Positions 8,593 through 17,546 of a stretch of DNA of 64,000 bases are shown here, in pieces (position 1 is the stretch's first letter; every line of letters starts with the position of its first letter). The stretch is from Streptomyces sp. NBC_00271. Its GTDB lineage: Bacteria; Actinomycetota; Actinomycetes; Streptomycetales; Streptomycetaceae. Location: positions 4,092,001 through 4,156,000 of the forward strand of contig NZ_CP108070.1 of NCBI RefSeq assembly GCF_036178845.1. Direction: 5' to 3'. The translations under genes were made by a program, and so were the position numbers. The notes beneath the pieces were generated by a model, which saw only the letters and a list, made by a program, of their open reading frames with translations, was not told where the DNA came from and ran no database searches.

Positions 8593-10005
8593 TCAGGCCT
8601 TTCGGGGGGTGGAGTGCGCGGGGGTGCGCAGGGATCGGTCGAGCAGGGTCACCGCCAGGAGCAGCGTGGCTCCGGCGAGCATGAAGAGGGCCAGGTCGTG
8701 CAGGCCCCCGGTGTCGGCGCCATGGGGGAAGACGGCCGCGTCGGCGGCGGAGGCGACCATCGCGCCGAGGTACATGAAGGTGCGCAGGAGGCCGGCCGCG
8801 GAGCCCATGCGGGCGGGGTCGGCCTGCCGGTAGAGGGCGTTCTGGTTGGCGAGGCCGTTGAGGCCCTGCGGGATGCCCATGACGATCCCGACGGCGCCGA
8901 GCAGCCAGATCGCGCTGCCCGCGTTCGCGCCCAACAGCGCGGCACACCCGGCGATCTGCACCAGACTGCCCACGACGAGCTTGCCCCGGATCGCCTCGCG
9001 GCGCCCGGTGACGGCGGAGACGGCCAGCGCGCTGAGCGACAGGGGCAGCAGTACGAGTCCGGCGGTGGCGGCGGACAGCTCCCGTCCCTCCTCCAGCCAC
9101 TGCGTGAAGCCGTACAGGAACGCGTACGCCGTCGTGAAGCTGAGGAATTGACGCAGGAAGGTCGCCAGCATGGGGATGTTGCCGCCGAGCACCCGCAGAT
9201 CGATGAACGGCTCCGCGACGCGAACCTCCCGCAGGGCGAAGGCCGTTGCCGCGCCGACGGCGAGGACGAGCAGCCACCAGTGGTCGGCCCGCGGTTTCAT
9301 CAGGAAGAACATGAGGGCGGCGAGCAGGACGGCGAACAGCGCCATACCGAGCGGATCGACGCTCCGCCTCTCCCGCCGCCCGCCCGGGCTCTTCGGCAGC
9401 CGCAACACACCGAGGACCAGACAGGCCCCCGACAGCGGCACGTTGACGAGGAAGATGGTGCGCCAGCCGCCCACACCGATCAGCAGTCCGCCCAGGGTGG
9501 GGCCGACGACGGAGACGGTCTGGGCGGAGACGGCGAGCGCGGTCAGTACTCCGGCCGGGCTGTCCCGCCCGGTGCGCTCGGCCTCACTGCGGGTGAGGCT
9601 CATCGAGGCGGGGTACGCGGCGGAGGTGCCCACTCCGAGCAGCACCCGGGCGGCGACCAGCGCGCCGAGGCTCGGAGCGAGGGCGCCGAGCAGCCCGGCG
9701 ATCCCGACGAGGGCCGTCCCGATGAGATAGAGACGACGAGGTCCGTACGTGTCCACGAGCCGTCCGATGACGGGCTGCCCCACGGCGGTGGCCAGGTAGA
9801 GCCCCGTGACCAGCCAGGCCGTCTGCGCGGGCGGTGCCCCGAGCGCGGCCCCGATCGGCACCAACGCCACCGCGATCATCGCGGAGTTGATGGGATTCAG
9901 TACGGATCCGAGGACCATCGGGGCGATCAGCCGCCGGTCGAAGGAGTCCGCGGGGCGGGGGCGCGAGCGCCGGTCGGAGCGAGCGAGTCCGGATATCTTG
10001 GGCAT
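8593..10005 (-). CDS. MFS drug-exporter-like transporter
   Basis: 470 residues, about 12 transmembrane segments. The N-terminal half has NPINSAMIAVALVPIGAALGAP and the loop RLVDTYGPRRLYLIG, an MFS motif A equivalent (G-x-x-x-D-x-x-G-R-R), and a motif C-like region VSVVGPTLGGLLIG, seen in drug/H+ antiporters. Its ATG overlaps the stop codon of the upstream MarR gene (TGATG), so the two are probably translationally coupled. The context, a MarR regulator with a palindromic operator and a downstream isochorismatase-like enzyme, suggests export of an aromatic or phenolic compound; that is inference. Confidence 0.85.
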   Translation of the reverse strand: MPKISGLARSDRRSRPRPADSFDRRLIAPMVLGSVLNPINSAMIAVALVPIGAALGAPPAQTAWLVTGLYLATAVGQPVIGRLVDTYGPRRLYLIGTALVGIAGLLGALAPSLGALVAARVLLGVGTSAAYPASMSLTRSEAERTGRDSPAGVLTALAVSAQTVSVVGPTLGGLLIGVGGWRTIFLVNVPLSGACLVLGVLRLPKSPGGRRERRSVDPLGMALFAVLLAALMFFLMKPRADHWWLLVLAVGAATAFALREVRVAEPFIDLRVLGGNIPMLATFLRQFLSFTTAYAFLYGFTQWLEEGRELSAATAGLVLLPLSLSALAVSAVTGRREAIRGKLVVGSLVQIAGCAALLGANAGSAIWLLGAVGIVMGIPQGLNGLANQNALYRQADPARMGSAAGLLRTFMYLGAMVASAADAAVFPHGADTGGLHDLALFMLAGATLLLAVTLLDRSLRTPAHSTPRKA

Positions 10006-10493
10006 CACGGCCGGGTGAGCCGGTCCAGTACGGCCATGGCCTCGATGACGGTCTGCCGCTCGGCCTCCGTGCAGCGGTCCTCGAAGGCCCGGGCCAGCCA
10101 CTCCGCACGGGCCTGCCGGGTGCCCTCGATGCGCTCGCGCCCCGCGTCGGTGAGCGTGACGAGCTGCCGCCGGCCGTCCCCGGGGTCGGGGTTGCGCTCG
10201 ATCAACCCGTACTGGTCGAGCGCGGCGAGCGTGGCGGCCATCGACTGCGGGCGCACCCCCTCGGAGGCCGCGAGTCCACTGGCCGTCGCGGCGCCGCTCT
10301 TGCTCACCAGCGTGAGCGCGGACACCTGGGAGGGCGTGAGGTCCTGCGCCTCCCCCTCCGTCTCGGCGACCTCCCGGATCCGCCGCCGCAGCCGGTTGAA
10401 CGCGACCCGCAGATCCCGCGCGGCACGGGCGGCGGACCCGGAGATCCCGTCGACACCGTCCGCGCCTTCGGCGCCGTCCCTACTGTCGTCCAT
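10005..10493 (-). CDS. MarR family transcriptional regulator
   Basis: 162 residues with a MarR winged-helix domain: LRVAFNRLRRRIREVAET (dimer helix), LTPSQVSALTLVSKSGAATASGLAASEGVRPQSM (helix-turn-helix, about 55-90) and IERNPDPGDGRRQLVTLTDAGRERIE (wing with the family DxRR motif). Probably an autorepressor that also controls the downstream MFS and hydrolase genes. A 30-bp imperfect palindrome lies just upstream. The stop overlaps the MFS start. Confidence 0.9.
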   Translation of the reverse strand: MDDSRDGAEGADGVDGISGSAARAARDLRVAFNRLRRRIREVAETEGEAQDLTPSQVSALTLVSKSGAATASGLAASEGVRPQSMAATLAALDQYGLIERNPDPGDGRRQLVTLTDAGRERIEGTRQARAEWLARAFEDRCTEAERQTVIEAMAVLDRLTRP

Positions 10494-10517
10494 GCCCCCA
10501 CGCTAGAATCTTCAGCC

Positions 10518-10547
10518 CAGACTGTCCAGTTCAAACTGTGCAGTCTG
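10518..10547. promoter_or_regulatory. Candidate MarR operator and promoter
   Basis: An imperfect 30-bp palindrome matching at 12 of 15 paired positions: outer arms CAGACTG / CAGTCTG and inner arms CAGTT / AACTG around CA. It starts 25 bases upstream of the MarR ATG. On the minus strand TTGAAC lies within it and may be the -35 of the marR promoter, so binding would block the polymerase. The match to MarR autoregulation is inference from position and symmetry. Confidence 0.6.
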
Positions 10548-10643
10548 AGCTGAGCAATCCAGTCGAGTTGATACGGGGAGCCGACGGAGCCGGAAGGAAA
10601 TCCACGGGCGCTTCCCGCCCGCCCCCGGGCAGGATGTCCCCCC

Positions 10644-12155
10644 GTGAACCACATCCTGTGCGGACTCGCCGCCAACCCGGCCCTGCCCTCCGAGCTGGTC
10701 GACCGGCTGATCACGGTCGCGGACGACGAGATCGCCACGGAACTCGCCGCCCGCCCGGACCTGAGCCACGCGCAGGCACTCGCCCTGGCCGCCCTCGGCG
10801 AGGGCACCGCCGTACACCTCGCGTACGAGGGACGGCTGACGTCCGCCGACATCGATCCCGTGGCCCAGCCGCAAGCCGCGCTCGCCCTGCTCGACGCGGG
10901 GGCCGGCCTCCCGGAGTGGGCGCGCCGCTTCGCGACGGATCCGGTCATCGAGCGCCGCGAGAAGCTGGCCGCCTGCCCGGACCTTCCCCCCGATGTGACG
11001 GACACGCTCGCCGCCGACTCCGAGATCGCGGTGGTGGCCGAGCTCGCGCTGTGGACCACCCCGGACATGGCCGCCCGGCTCGCGCGACACCCGCATGCGG
11101 AGGTCCGCCGCGCGGTGGCGGCCAACGAGACGACACCACCGGCCGTACTGGAGATGCTGCTGACCGGGGACGGGCTGCCTCCGGCGCTGCGCTGCCTGGT
11201 CTGCGACCGAGAGCGGACTCCAACCGCGCACCCGCACCCGCACCCGCACCCGGCCGACGACCTGCCGCCGGGCGCGTTCTGTACCGGTTCCCACGAGTCC
11301 ACGGTGCACGACATGTGGCGGCAGGCACTGAGCAACCCGGCCACTCCCGCCCGGGCCGCCGCCGGCTTCGCCGGCCATTCCTCGGCACTGCTGCGCTGGT
11401 CGCTCGCCGCCCGCCCCGATCTGCCCCCGGAGGTATGGGGGCGGCTGGCCGACGACCCGCTGCCCGGCACACGGGCCGACCTCGCCGAGAACCCCGCGGT
11501 CGACGCCACCCACCTGCGCGCGCTGGCCACCGACGTGAGCCCCGACGTACGACGCAGCCTGGCCCACAATCCCCGGGTGCCACTGGACCTGCTCACCTCC
11601 TTGGCGGGCACCGTCAAGATCGGCGCGACCCTGCTGCCACGGATCGCCGTCGCCTCCCCTGCCGAGGTCGAGAGCCTGGCCACGTCTCCCGATCCGGCCG
11701 TACGGATGCTCCTGGCCGCACGACGAGATCTGCCTCCAGGAATACGCGACGCGCTGGCCGCCGACACCGACGCGAAGGTGCTCAAGTCCATCGCCCCGCA
11801 CCCCGGCCTCTCCGAGGCCCGACTGCGCGACATGATCGACCATCACGGAGTGCGGGTGCTGGCCAAGGTGGCGACGAACCCGGACGCGTCGCCGTCCCTC
11901 CTGGAGCACGTGACGAGACACGACCCACCGGTCCAGAAGGCGTTCCGCGAGGTGGCCCGCCACCGCAACGCGACGGCGACGTCCCTGCTCGCCTGCCTGA
12001 CCGACCGACGGGCGCGACCGCTGGCCGCCGCCCACCCGTCCCTGCCCGTACCGGTCATCGTCGAACTGCTCAGCGACGCCGAGGGGCGCGTGGCGGAGGC
12101 GGCCGCGGCCAACCCGTCACTGCCGTCGGCCATGATGCTGAAGCTGACCCCTTGA
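10644..12155 (+). CDS. Leucine-rich repeat variant (LRV)-like protein
   Basis: 503 residues made of repeating helical units with consensus near LAxNPxLPxxLxxxLAxDxD, for example LAANPALPSELVDRL, LAARPDLSHAQAL, LAACPDLPPDVTDTL, LAHNPRVPLDLLTSL and LAARRDLPPGIRDAL. This matches the LRV/HEAT-like scaffold family often seen in Streptomyces and presumably used for protein binding. Near residue 187 a CLVC pair is followed by HPHPHPHP, a possible metal site between repeat blocks. GTG at 10644; no clear Shine-Dalgarno, so perhaps leaderless. The last 39 bases overlap the convergent hydrolase gene. Confidence 0.7.
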   Translation: MNHILCGLAANPALPSELVDRLITVADDEIATELAARPDLSHAQALALAALGEGTAVHLAYEGRLTSADIDPVAQPQAALALLDAGAGLPEWARRFATDPVIERREKLAACPDLPPDVTDTLAADSEIAVVAELALWTTPDMAARLARHPHAEVRRAVAANETTPPAVLEMLLTGDGLPPALRCLVCDRERTPTAHPHPHPHPADDLPPGAFCTGSHESTVHDMWRQALSNPATPARAAAGFAGHSSALLRWSLAARPDLPPEVWGRLADDPLPGTRADLAENPAVDATHLRALATDVSPDVRRSLAHNPRVPLDLLTSLAGTVKIGATLLPRIAVASPAEVESLATSPDPAVRMLLAARRDLPPGIRDALAADTDAKVLKSIAPHPGLSEARLRDMIDHHGVRVLAKVATNPDASPSLLEHVTRHDPPVQKAFREVARHRNATATSLLACLTDRRARPLAAAHPSLPVPVIVELLSDAEGRVAEAAAANPSLPSAMMLKLTP

Positions 12156-13001
12156 TCCCGTTGATCCCGCCGGGGCGAGGAACGGCTCCAGCAGGGCGAG
12201 GAGCCGGTCCGGGCGGTGCAGCGGGATGATGTGTCCGCAGTTCTCGATGACGTGGCCGCTCAAGTGGTCGGTCACCGGCCGCAGTTGTTGTTCGAGCGCG
12301 CTGCCCACGGGGTGGGCGCCGATGGCCATGGTGGGTACGGTCAGCCGGGCCGTGCGGACGGCTTCCTGGATCTGCCGGGAACTTTCGGGCAGGGCCCGGT
12401 AGTACGAGAAGGCGCAGCGCAGGGCCTCGGTCCCGGTGTACGCGTGGACGAAGGCGTCACGGACGGCGGGATCCACGCCCTGCCCGAGGGTGCCCGCGTC
12501 GAGGAACCATTCGATGTACCGGTCCTCGTGCCCGGTCAGGACGGATTCCGCGAGGCCGGGTGCCGAGTGGAAGCCGAACCACCACGGCGCGCTGTGGGCG
12601 AGGAACTCCTCGGCGCCCGGCAGCCTGCCCACCAGCGACTCCATGACGACGAGTCGCCGGACGAGGTCGGGGCGGCGCATGGCGAGCAGGAAGGCCGGCG
12701 GGGTGCCCGCGTCGATGCCGACCACGGCGGCCGAGGTCTCTCCGAGGGCGTCGAGGAGGGCTTCGGCGTCGGCCGCGAGCGTACCGGCGTCGTAGCCGCC
12801 CGCCGTGCGCGCGCTCGCGCCGCATCCGCGCAGGTCCGGTGCGATGACTCGGTACCGCCCGGCGAGCCCGTCCAGGACGTGGGTCCACAGCTGCCAGGTG
12901 TGCGGGAAGCCGTGGAGCAGCAGAACGGCCGGGCCCTCGCCGGCCAGGGCCACGTTGAGTTCGACGCCGTTGGCTTTGACCTGCCGGAGTGCGACGGACA
13001 T
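12117..13001 (-). CDS. Alpha/beta hydrolase with Asp nucleophile (haloacid dehalogenase/epoxide hydrolase-like)
   Basis: 294 residues, alpha/beta-hydrolase fold: oxyanion region LLHGFPHTWQLW (about 28), nucleophile elbow VVGIDAGTPPAF (about 95) and catalytic His in NCGHIIPLHRPDRLL (about 253). The elbow has Asp where esterases have Ser, the pattern of fluoroacetate dehalogenases and epoxide hydrolases. ATG at 13001 is preceded by GGAGG at five bases. It is divergent from an HxlR-type regulator over a 115-base region containing AGGTAACTAACCT, suggesting local control by that regulator. Confidence 0.85.
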   Translation of the reverse strand: MSVALRQVKANGVELNVALAGEGPAVLLLHGFPHTWQLWTHVLDGLAGRYRVIAPDLRGCGASARTAGGYDAGTLAADAEALLDALGETSAAVVGIDAGTPPAFLLAMRRPDLVRRLVVMESLVGRLPGAEEFLAHSAPWWFGFHSAPGLAESVLTGHEDRYIEWFLDAGTLGQGVDPAVRDAFVHAYTGTEALRCAFSYYRALPESSRQIQEAVRTARLTVPTMAIGAHPVGSALEQQLRPVTDHLSGHVIENCGHIIPLHRPDRLLALLEPFLAPAGSTGSRGQLQHHGRRQ

Positions 13002-13048
13002 GAGACCTCCAGGTGCGGGGGGCTTACCAATGGTGACAACCAAACGCT

Positions 13049-13061
13049 AGGTAACTAACCT
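13049..13061. promoter_or_regulatory. Palindromic site between hydrolase and HxlR genes
   Basis: AGGTAACTAACCT has arms AGGT / ACCT, with A/T symmetry inside. It sits 48 bases upstream of the hydrolase start and 56 upstream of the HxlR start, the expected place for an HxlR operator. The regulator assignment is inference. Confidence 0.4.
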
Positions 13062-13116
13062 GGAGAAGCCAAGACCGTACTTCCACGACAGGTAGTGAGC
13101 CCCAGGTGACCCCCTC

Positions 13117-13524
13117 ATGACCCCTTCTCCGCCACAGCCCCGCGACGGGACTCGCGGGGATCTGTTCGATCCGCGGTGCCCGACCCGTCGCCTGCTCGAC
13201 CGGATCGGTACGAAGTGGATGTCGATGGCCGTCAAAGTGCTGGCGGAGGCGTCCCCGGAGGAGGTGCGCTTCGCGGAACTGCAGCGCAGGATGCCCGGGA
13301 TCTCACAGAAGATGCTGTCGGTCACCCTCCAAGGCATGACCCGCGACGGCCTGGTCGACCGCAGGGTGGAGCCGTCGGTGCCGCCGCGCGTGTACTACCG
13401 GCTCACTCCGCTCGGCCTGTCACTGGAGGTTCCGCTGGCCATGGTCAGGGCCTGGGCCGAGGAACACATGGTCGAGGTGGACCGGGCCAACGCGCGCAGC
13501 CGCGAACTCGCCGACGACGCCTGA
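13117..13524 (+). CDS. HxlR family transcriptional regulator
   Basis: 135 residues with a MarR-like winged helix of the HxlR type: CPTRRLLDRIGTKWMSMAVKVLAE, then FAELQRRMPGISQKMLSVTLQGMTRDGLVDRRVEP, and the wing PPRVYYRLTPLGLSLEVPLAMVRAWAEEH. The N-terminal Cys before TRRLLDRIG is the position used for redox or electrophile sensing in several HxlR/YodB-type proteins. Divergent from the hydrolase gene, so a local activator or repressor role is likely. ATG at 13117. Confidence 0.9.
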   Translation: MTPSPPQPRDGTRGDLFDPRCPTRRLLDRIGTKWMSMAVKVLAEASPEEVRFAELQRRMPGISQKMLSVTLQGMTRDGLVDRRVEPSVPPRVYYRLTPLGLSLEVPLAMVRAWAEEHMVEVDRANARSRELADDA

Positions 13525-13634
13525 CCGTTCGGGCCGCCACGACAGGAAGCCGTCCGCCGTGGACGCCCCACCCGTTCGCGTGAAGTCCCCGAAGGAACTC
13601 GCACCTCAAATTCGAACAGGCGTACCATTGCCGC

Positions 13635-13976
13635 GTGGCTGCGACCTATGACTTCCCGAGTGACCTCCTGGCAGGCCAGGAGGAGCTGCATCAGGTCCGG
13701 GCGGAGCTCCTGGCCCTGCTCAAGAAGCTCCCCTGGTCGGTGGAGCCCCTGGACGGCTTCAGCGACGACAAGGGCTGGCGCAAGGTGGAACGCCCCGCCT
13801 CCCCCGGCTGGACACCCGACGAACAGGCCGAGGTCGAGAAGCTCCGCCAACGTGAACGAGAACTCGCCGTCTTCGTCACCTGCCACCGCTTCTGGTCGGA
13901 GGTCGCCCCGCCGGACACGGTGGACGCCCGCGCGAAGCTGAAGCACGCCCACGAGGGCCCGCCACAAACGTCGTAA
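13635..13976 (+). CDS. Conserved hypothetical protein, about 113 residues
   Basis: A small cytosolic, charged protein: SDLLAGQEELHQVRAELLALLKKLPW (helical), then WRKVERPASPGWTPDEQAEVEKLRQRERELAVFVTCHRFW. No domain recognised. GTG at 13635 is preceded by TACCAT six bases upstream, a -10-like hexamer, and no Shine-Dalgarno, so a leaderless transcript is likely. Codon use (GC at third positions) supports a real gene. Confidence 0.7.
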   Translation: MAATYDFPSDLLAGQEELHQVRAELLALLKKLPWSVEPLDGFSDDKGWRKVERPASPGWTPDEQAEVEKLRQRERELAVFVTCHRFWSEVAPPDTVDARAKLKHAHEGPPQTS

Positions 13977-14050
13977 ATCCGCGTCACTCCGGGTACGAGG
14001 GAGCCTCCGCGCGGCAACAATGAGTCACCGGCGTTGACGCGGAGGTACTC

Positions 14051-14941
14051 ATGCCCATGCTCCTCATCGAAGGCGACTACCGGATCCTGAACGCGAAACC
14101 GGACGGCGACACCGTCCGCTTCGACCCGCACGACGCGGCCTTCTGGTACGACATCCCCGGCACGCACAAGATCGACAAGACACACCGGAACAGCCGTGGC
14201 GGCGCCAACCTGCGGCTCGACGCGATCGACGCGCTGGAGACCCACTATCTGGGCACGGGCCCGCACGAGGTGCACCAGCCGCTGGACCTCGGCGCCCACG
14301 CCGCCCGGGACGAGCTGCTGAGCTGGCTCGGTTTCACCACCGTCCAGCACGCGGGTGAGAAGGTCACCGCCAGTACTCCCGAGAGCGTGCCCGGTTTCAT
14401 CCTGGCGAGCGCGATCGACGTACACAGCCGCTGCGTCGCGCTGGCCGGTCGCGGCGCACCCCCCGCGGGCAAGAAGAGCGGCGACTGGATCACCGTGGAC
14501 GTACCGCTGCTGCGCACCACCGCCAACCACCACCTGCTCACGCTCGGCCTGGCCTTCCCGACCTTCTACGCGAACCTCTTCCCCGACCTGCGCACCGAGC
14601 TGACCGCGGTGTCCCAGCAGGCGAGGTCGGCGGGCCTGGGCGTATGGGCCAAGGACATGACGACCACCGGGGCCGCGATCACCGGCCTGTCCTCCCTCAC
14701 GGACGACCTGGTGCTGCTCCCGAAGCTCTTCCGCCGCCTCGCGGACCACCTGCGCTTCGCGCCCGACTCCTCGCTGGACTGCTTCCCCAGCTACCTCTTC
14801 GGCGGCGCCGACCGATTCCGCGTCCTCTCCCAGGGCCCCACCGCCAAGACCCTCACCGGCCTGCACCACGTGGTCGCGGTCAACGGCGGGACGGTACGCA
14901 TGACCCACCCGATCGAGGACCTGGTCTTCGCCGAGGAATGA
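14051..14941 (+). CDS. SNase-like (thermonuclease-fold) domain protein
   Basis: 296 residues. The N-terminal part has KPDGDTVRF (about 16-24) and NLRLDAIDALETHY (about 54-67), matching the DGDT and RLxGIDAPE elements of staphylococcal nuclease, including the Asp-Arg-Glu pattern. The rest (GVWAKDMTTTG, then an unassigned C-terminal region) is less clear. No signal peptide, so a cytosolic nuclease or nucleic-acid-binding protein is likely. ATG at 14051 follows GGAGGT by six bases. Apparently monocistronic. Confidence 0.65.
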   Translation: MPMLLIEGDYRILNAKPDGDTVRFDPHDAAFWYDIPGTHKIDKTHRNSRGGANLRLDAIDALETHYLGTGPHEVHQPLDLGAHAARDELLSWLGFTTVQHAGEKVTASTPESVPGFILASAIDVHSRCVALAGRGAPPAGKKSGDWITVDVPLLRTTANHHLLTLGLAFPTFYANLFPDLRTELTAVSQQARSAGLGVWAKDMTTTGAAITGLSSLTDDLVLLPKLFRRLADHLRFAPDSSLDCFPSYLFGGADRFRVLSQGPTAKTLTGLHHVVAVNGGTVRMTHPIEDLVFAEE

Positions 14942-15046
14942 CGAGGCCGGACGCTACGGCATGGGGCCCAACGGCGCGACAAAATGCGCGATTATGGATG
15001 AAGGGGATGCGAAGGGGCTGTTTTGGAATGGGCCAGGGAGCCGCAG

Positions 15047-17017
15047 ATGGATACCTCGGACGAACTCCTCGACACGGCCGGCCCAGCGGCTCTCTTGACG
15101 CTGGACGGTGTCATCCGCAGCCTCAACGCCGCGATGGCCACGGCGCTGGGCAAGTCGGCGGCGCAGTGCCTGGGACGTGACTTCGGCGATCTGTGGCCCA
15201 CAAGCCAGCGGATGTCGGCCGAGAGTCTCGTGGCCCACGCCGCCAAGACGAAGGCGGTCGCGATGCGGGTGCTGGACTTCCCCGCGCGAGGCGGAGCACC
15301 CGTTGCCAGCTTGATCGAGGCGCGGCCGGTGAAGGATCCCGCCAGTGACGAGCAGCTGGTCTGGGTGCACGCACTGGACGCTCGGAACGACCTGACCAGC
15401 CTGTTGATCCCGTTCCGGATGGCCACCACGGCCGCCCACCTCGGCCTGTGGATGTATTCACCCCATGACCACCAGTTGGAGTGGCTCGGTGGCGCACCGG
15501 CCGTGGCCGCGCTCTTCCCGGATCCCACTACGTCGCTTTCCAGAGTGATGTCGGCCGTGCACCCTGACGACCAGGAGGCCTTGCGGCAGCTCCTGCGCTC
15601 GGCCTCCACCCAGCAGTCCCCCTGGGTGAGGGTGCGGTACCTCCCCCAGCACGAGGGCTGGCATCAACTGGCCGCCCAGACCCGTCGGATCCAGTTGGGA
15701 TATGACGGCCCCGAGCGGATCTTCGGGCTGATCCGCGACGACACCAAGCAGGAGAAGCGCAAGGAAGAGGTGCAGGCCGCGCTGACTGCCGAGCGACAGC
15801 GCGCCAAGGACATCGCCGACTTCTCTTCCGCCTTGATCACCGCGGGCACGGAGCAGGAGCTGCAGCAGGTCGTCCTGACCCGGCTCGCCGCGACCTTCGG
15901 CGCCAGCGGCGCCCTGCTCGCACTCGTCGACGAAGGCCGCCTGCGTGTCTCCACCGATGCCGGGATAGCCATGTGGGAGGCCGGTGTCATGCAGGGCCTG
16001 CCGCTGGACCATCCGAGCGCCCTGCCCGAGGCGATCCGCACCGGCAAGCCGCAGTTCATCCCCAACCGGGAGGATTACATGCGCCGTTGGCCACACGGGG
16101 CCGAATTTCCGCGGCTCGGCCGACTCGGCTCCGACTACGCCGTCTCGATCATGCCCCTCGTCGAGGCCGGCAACCAACCGCTCGGGGGATGGCTGGTGAC
16201 CTACGCCAGCGGACACCAACCGTCCTTGGACGAGCGGACCCTCGTGGGTACGCTGGCCGACCTGGCGGGCCAGGCACTGCGGCGCATCAGGTTGCAGCAG
16301 GCACGGGTCGAGCTGGCCACGGCACTGCAGAAGACCATGCTCCCCCGGCTGCCCGAGCATCTCGCGGGCCTGGAGGTCGCCGCCCGCTACCGGCCGAGCC
16401 GGGACGGGCTGGACATCGGCGGCGACTGGTACGACGCCTTCGAGATGCCCGACGGGGCGGTCGCCCTGGAGATCGGCGATGTTCAAGGGCATGACGTGGA
16501 CGCCGCCGCCCTCATGGGACAGGTCCGCTTGTCCATGCGCGCGATCGCCGCCCAGGAACGGGATCCGGGGACCGTGCTGATGCGCACCAACGAGCTGCTG
16601 ACCACGATGGTTCCCCCACGATTCGCCAGCTGCACCATGCTGCATCTCGACCCGCGCGACGGGCAGGTCATCGGCACCAGCGCCGGCCACGTGCCGTTGC
16701 TGTGCGCACGCAAGGACGGCAGCCACAGCGTCCGCGAGCTGCCGGGCGGCCCGGTCCTGGGAGTCGTGCCCGACACCGTGTACGGCGAGGAGACCTTCAC
16801 CCTGGACGAGGACAGCGTGCTGGTGATGGTCACAGACGGTGTGGTCGAAGGACCGGGCCTCACGTTGGACGCCGGACTGGAGCGAGCCGGAGCGCTGGCC
16901 GGCGCGGCCCTCCGTGACGGACTGAACGCCGAGGAGACCGCCGACCGCGTCCTCGACGCCGCGGTCGCGGTGGACCACCTCGACGACGTGGCCGTGCTGG
17001 TCGTCCGACGCGCATGA
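15047..17017 (+). CDS. PAS-GAF-SpoIIE protein phosphatase
   Basis: 656 residues. An N-terminal PAS (about 1-110; PAALLTLDGVIRSLNAAM) is followed by a second PAS-like region (about 125-230; HLGLWMYSPHDHQLEWLGG) and a GAF domain (about 245-400; LARLAATFGASGALLALVDEGRLRVS in outline). The C-terminus is a PP2C-type SpoIIE domain: GLDIGGDWYDAFEMPDG and IGDVQGHDVDAAALMGQ carry the metal-binding Asp residues, with VMVTDGVVEGPG near the end. Such proteins dephosphorylate anti-anti-sigma factors in partner-switching stress pathways. ATG at 15047 has GGGAG six bases upstream, which is better than TTG at 15023. No anti-sigma genes are nearby, so the partner is encoded elsewhere. Confidence 0.88.
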   Translation: MDTSDELLDTAGPAALLTLDGVIRSLNAAMATALGKSAAQCLGRDFGDLWPTSQRMSAESLVAHAAKTKAVAMRVLDFPARGGAPVASLIEARPVKDPASDEQLVWVHALDARNDLTSLLIPFRMATTAAHLGLWMYSPHDHQLEWLGGAPAVAALFPDPTTSLSRVMSAVHPDDQEALRQLLRSASTQQSPWVRVRYLPQHEGWHQLAAQTRRIQLGYDGPERIFGLIRDDTKQEKRKEEVQAALTAERQRAKDIADFSSALITAGTEQELQQVVLTRLAATFGASGALLALVDEGRLRVSTDAGIAMWEAGVMQGLPLDHPSALPEAIRTGKPQFIPNREDYMRRWPHGAEFPRLGRLGSDYAVSIMPLVEAGNQPLGGWLVTYASGHQPSLDERTLVGTLADLAGQALRRIRLQQARVELATALQKTMLPRLPEHLAGLEVAARYRPSRDGLDIGGDWYDAFEMPDGAVALEIGDVQGHDVDAAALMGQVRLSMRAIAAQERDPGTVLMRTNELLTTMVPPRFASCTMLHLDPRDGQVIGTSAGHVPLLCARKDGSHSVRELPGGPVLGVVPDTVYGEETFTLDEDSVLVMVTDGVVEGPGLTLDAGLERAGALAGAALRDGLNAEETADRVLDAAVAVDHLDDVAVLVVRRA

Positions 17018-17106
17018 CGGCACCCTCACCTGGTCGCCGCTGGGAGATCGCCTGGTCCGGCGTAAATCACCATGCTCACACCGGGTCGGCCGCTTACGGT
17101 GTCTTG

Positions 17107-17481
17107 GTGAAGAACGACCGACGCCTCCGCCGCCTCGTCGTGGACGACACCACTTGGTACTGGACGGTCCAGCAGCGGGTGAAGCCCGCCTACGAGGACT
17201 GCCGTCTGACGCTCTCCCTCTACCCCGAGGGCACGCGACGCCGACTGGCCCTGATCTTTCGCCCAGATTCGGACCGGATCATCTCGAACTGCTATTTCCT
17301 GTCCGGAACCGTGGTGCGTCTCCCGGACCACAGCTGTCTCAACCTGTACGAGCCAGGAACGGTCCGCCGCCTCCTGGACGCCGTTGCGCCGACCTCGGCC
17401 CTTTTTGCGTCCGACCAGGTGATCGAAGTAGACGGATGGCAGTACTTCGACGCCGTCGTGGAGATGGTCACAGCTGCCTAG
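17107..17481 (+). CDS. Conserved hypothetical protein
   Basis: About 124 residues beginning MKNDRRLRRLVVDDTTWYW and continuing with LSLYPEGTRRRLALIFRPD and DGWQYFDAVVEMV. No family recognised; the W-rich beta-strand pattern suggests a small globular domain. GTG at 17107 lies six bases after TACGGT, a -10-like hexamer, which fits a leaderless start. An ATG at 17014 overlapping the SpoIIE stop is in frame and would add 31 residues without recognisable sequence. Confidence 0.6.
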   Translation: MKNDRRLRRLVVDDTTWYWTVQQRVKPAYEDCRLTLSLYPEGTRRRLALIFRPDSDRIISNCYFLSGTVVRLPDHSCLNLYEPGTVRRLLDAVAPTSALFASDQVIEVDGWQYFDAVVEMVTAA

Positions 17482-17546
17482 CTCGCACGGACCCGACGGC
17501 GATCTTCTCAGCGGTCGGTTCTGGGTCGAAGTCCCAGTAGAGGTGG

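Noticed and set aside
8614..10506. 630-residue plus-strand frame opposite MarR/MFS
   Set aside because: A shadow of GC-rich genes on the other strand: low complexity, no domains.
11236..11262. CAC-CCG hexanucleotide repeat as a regulatory element
   Set aside because: It lies inside the LRV gene and encodes HPHPHPHP; coding repeat only.
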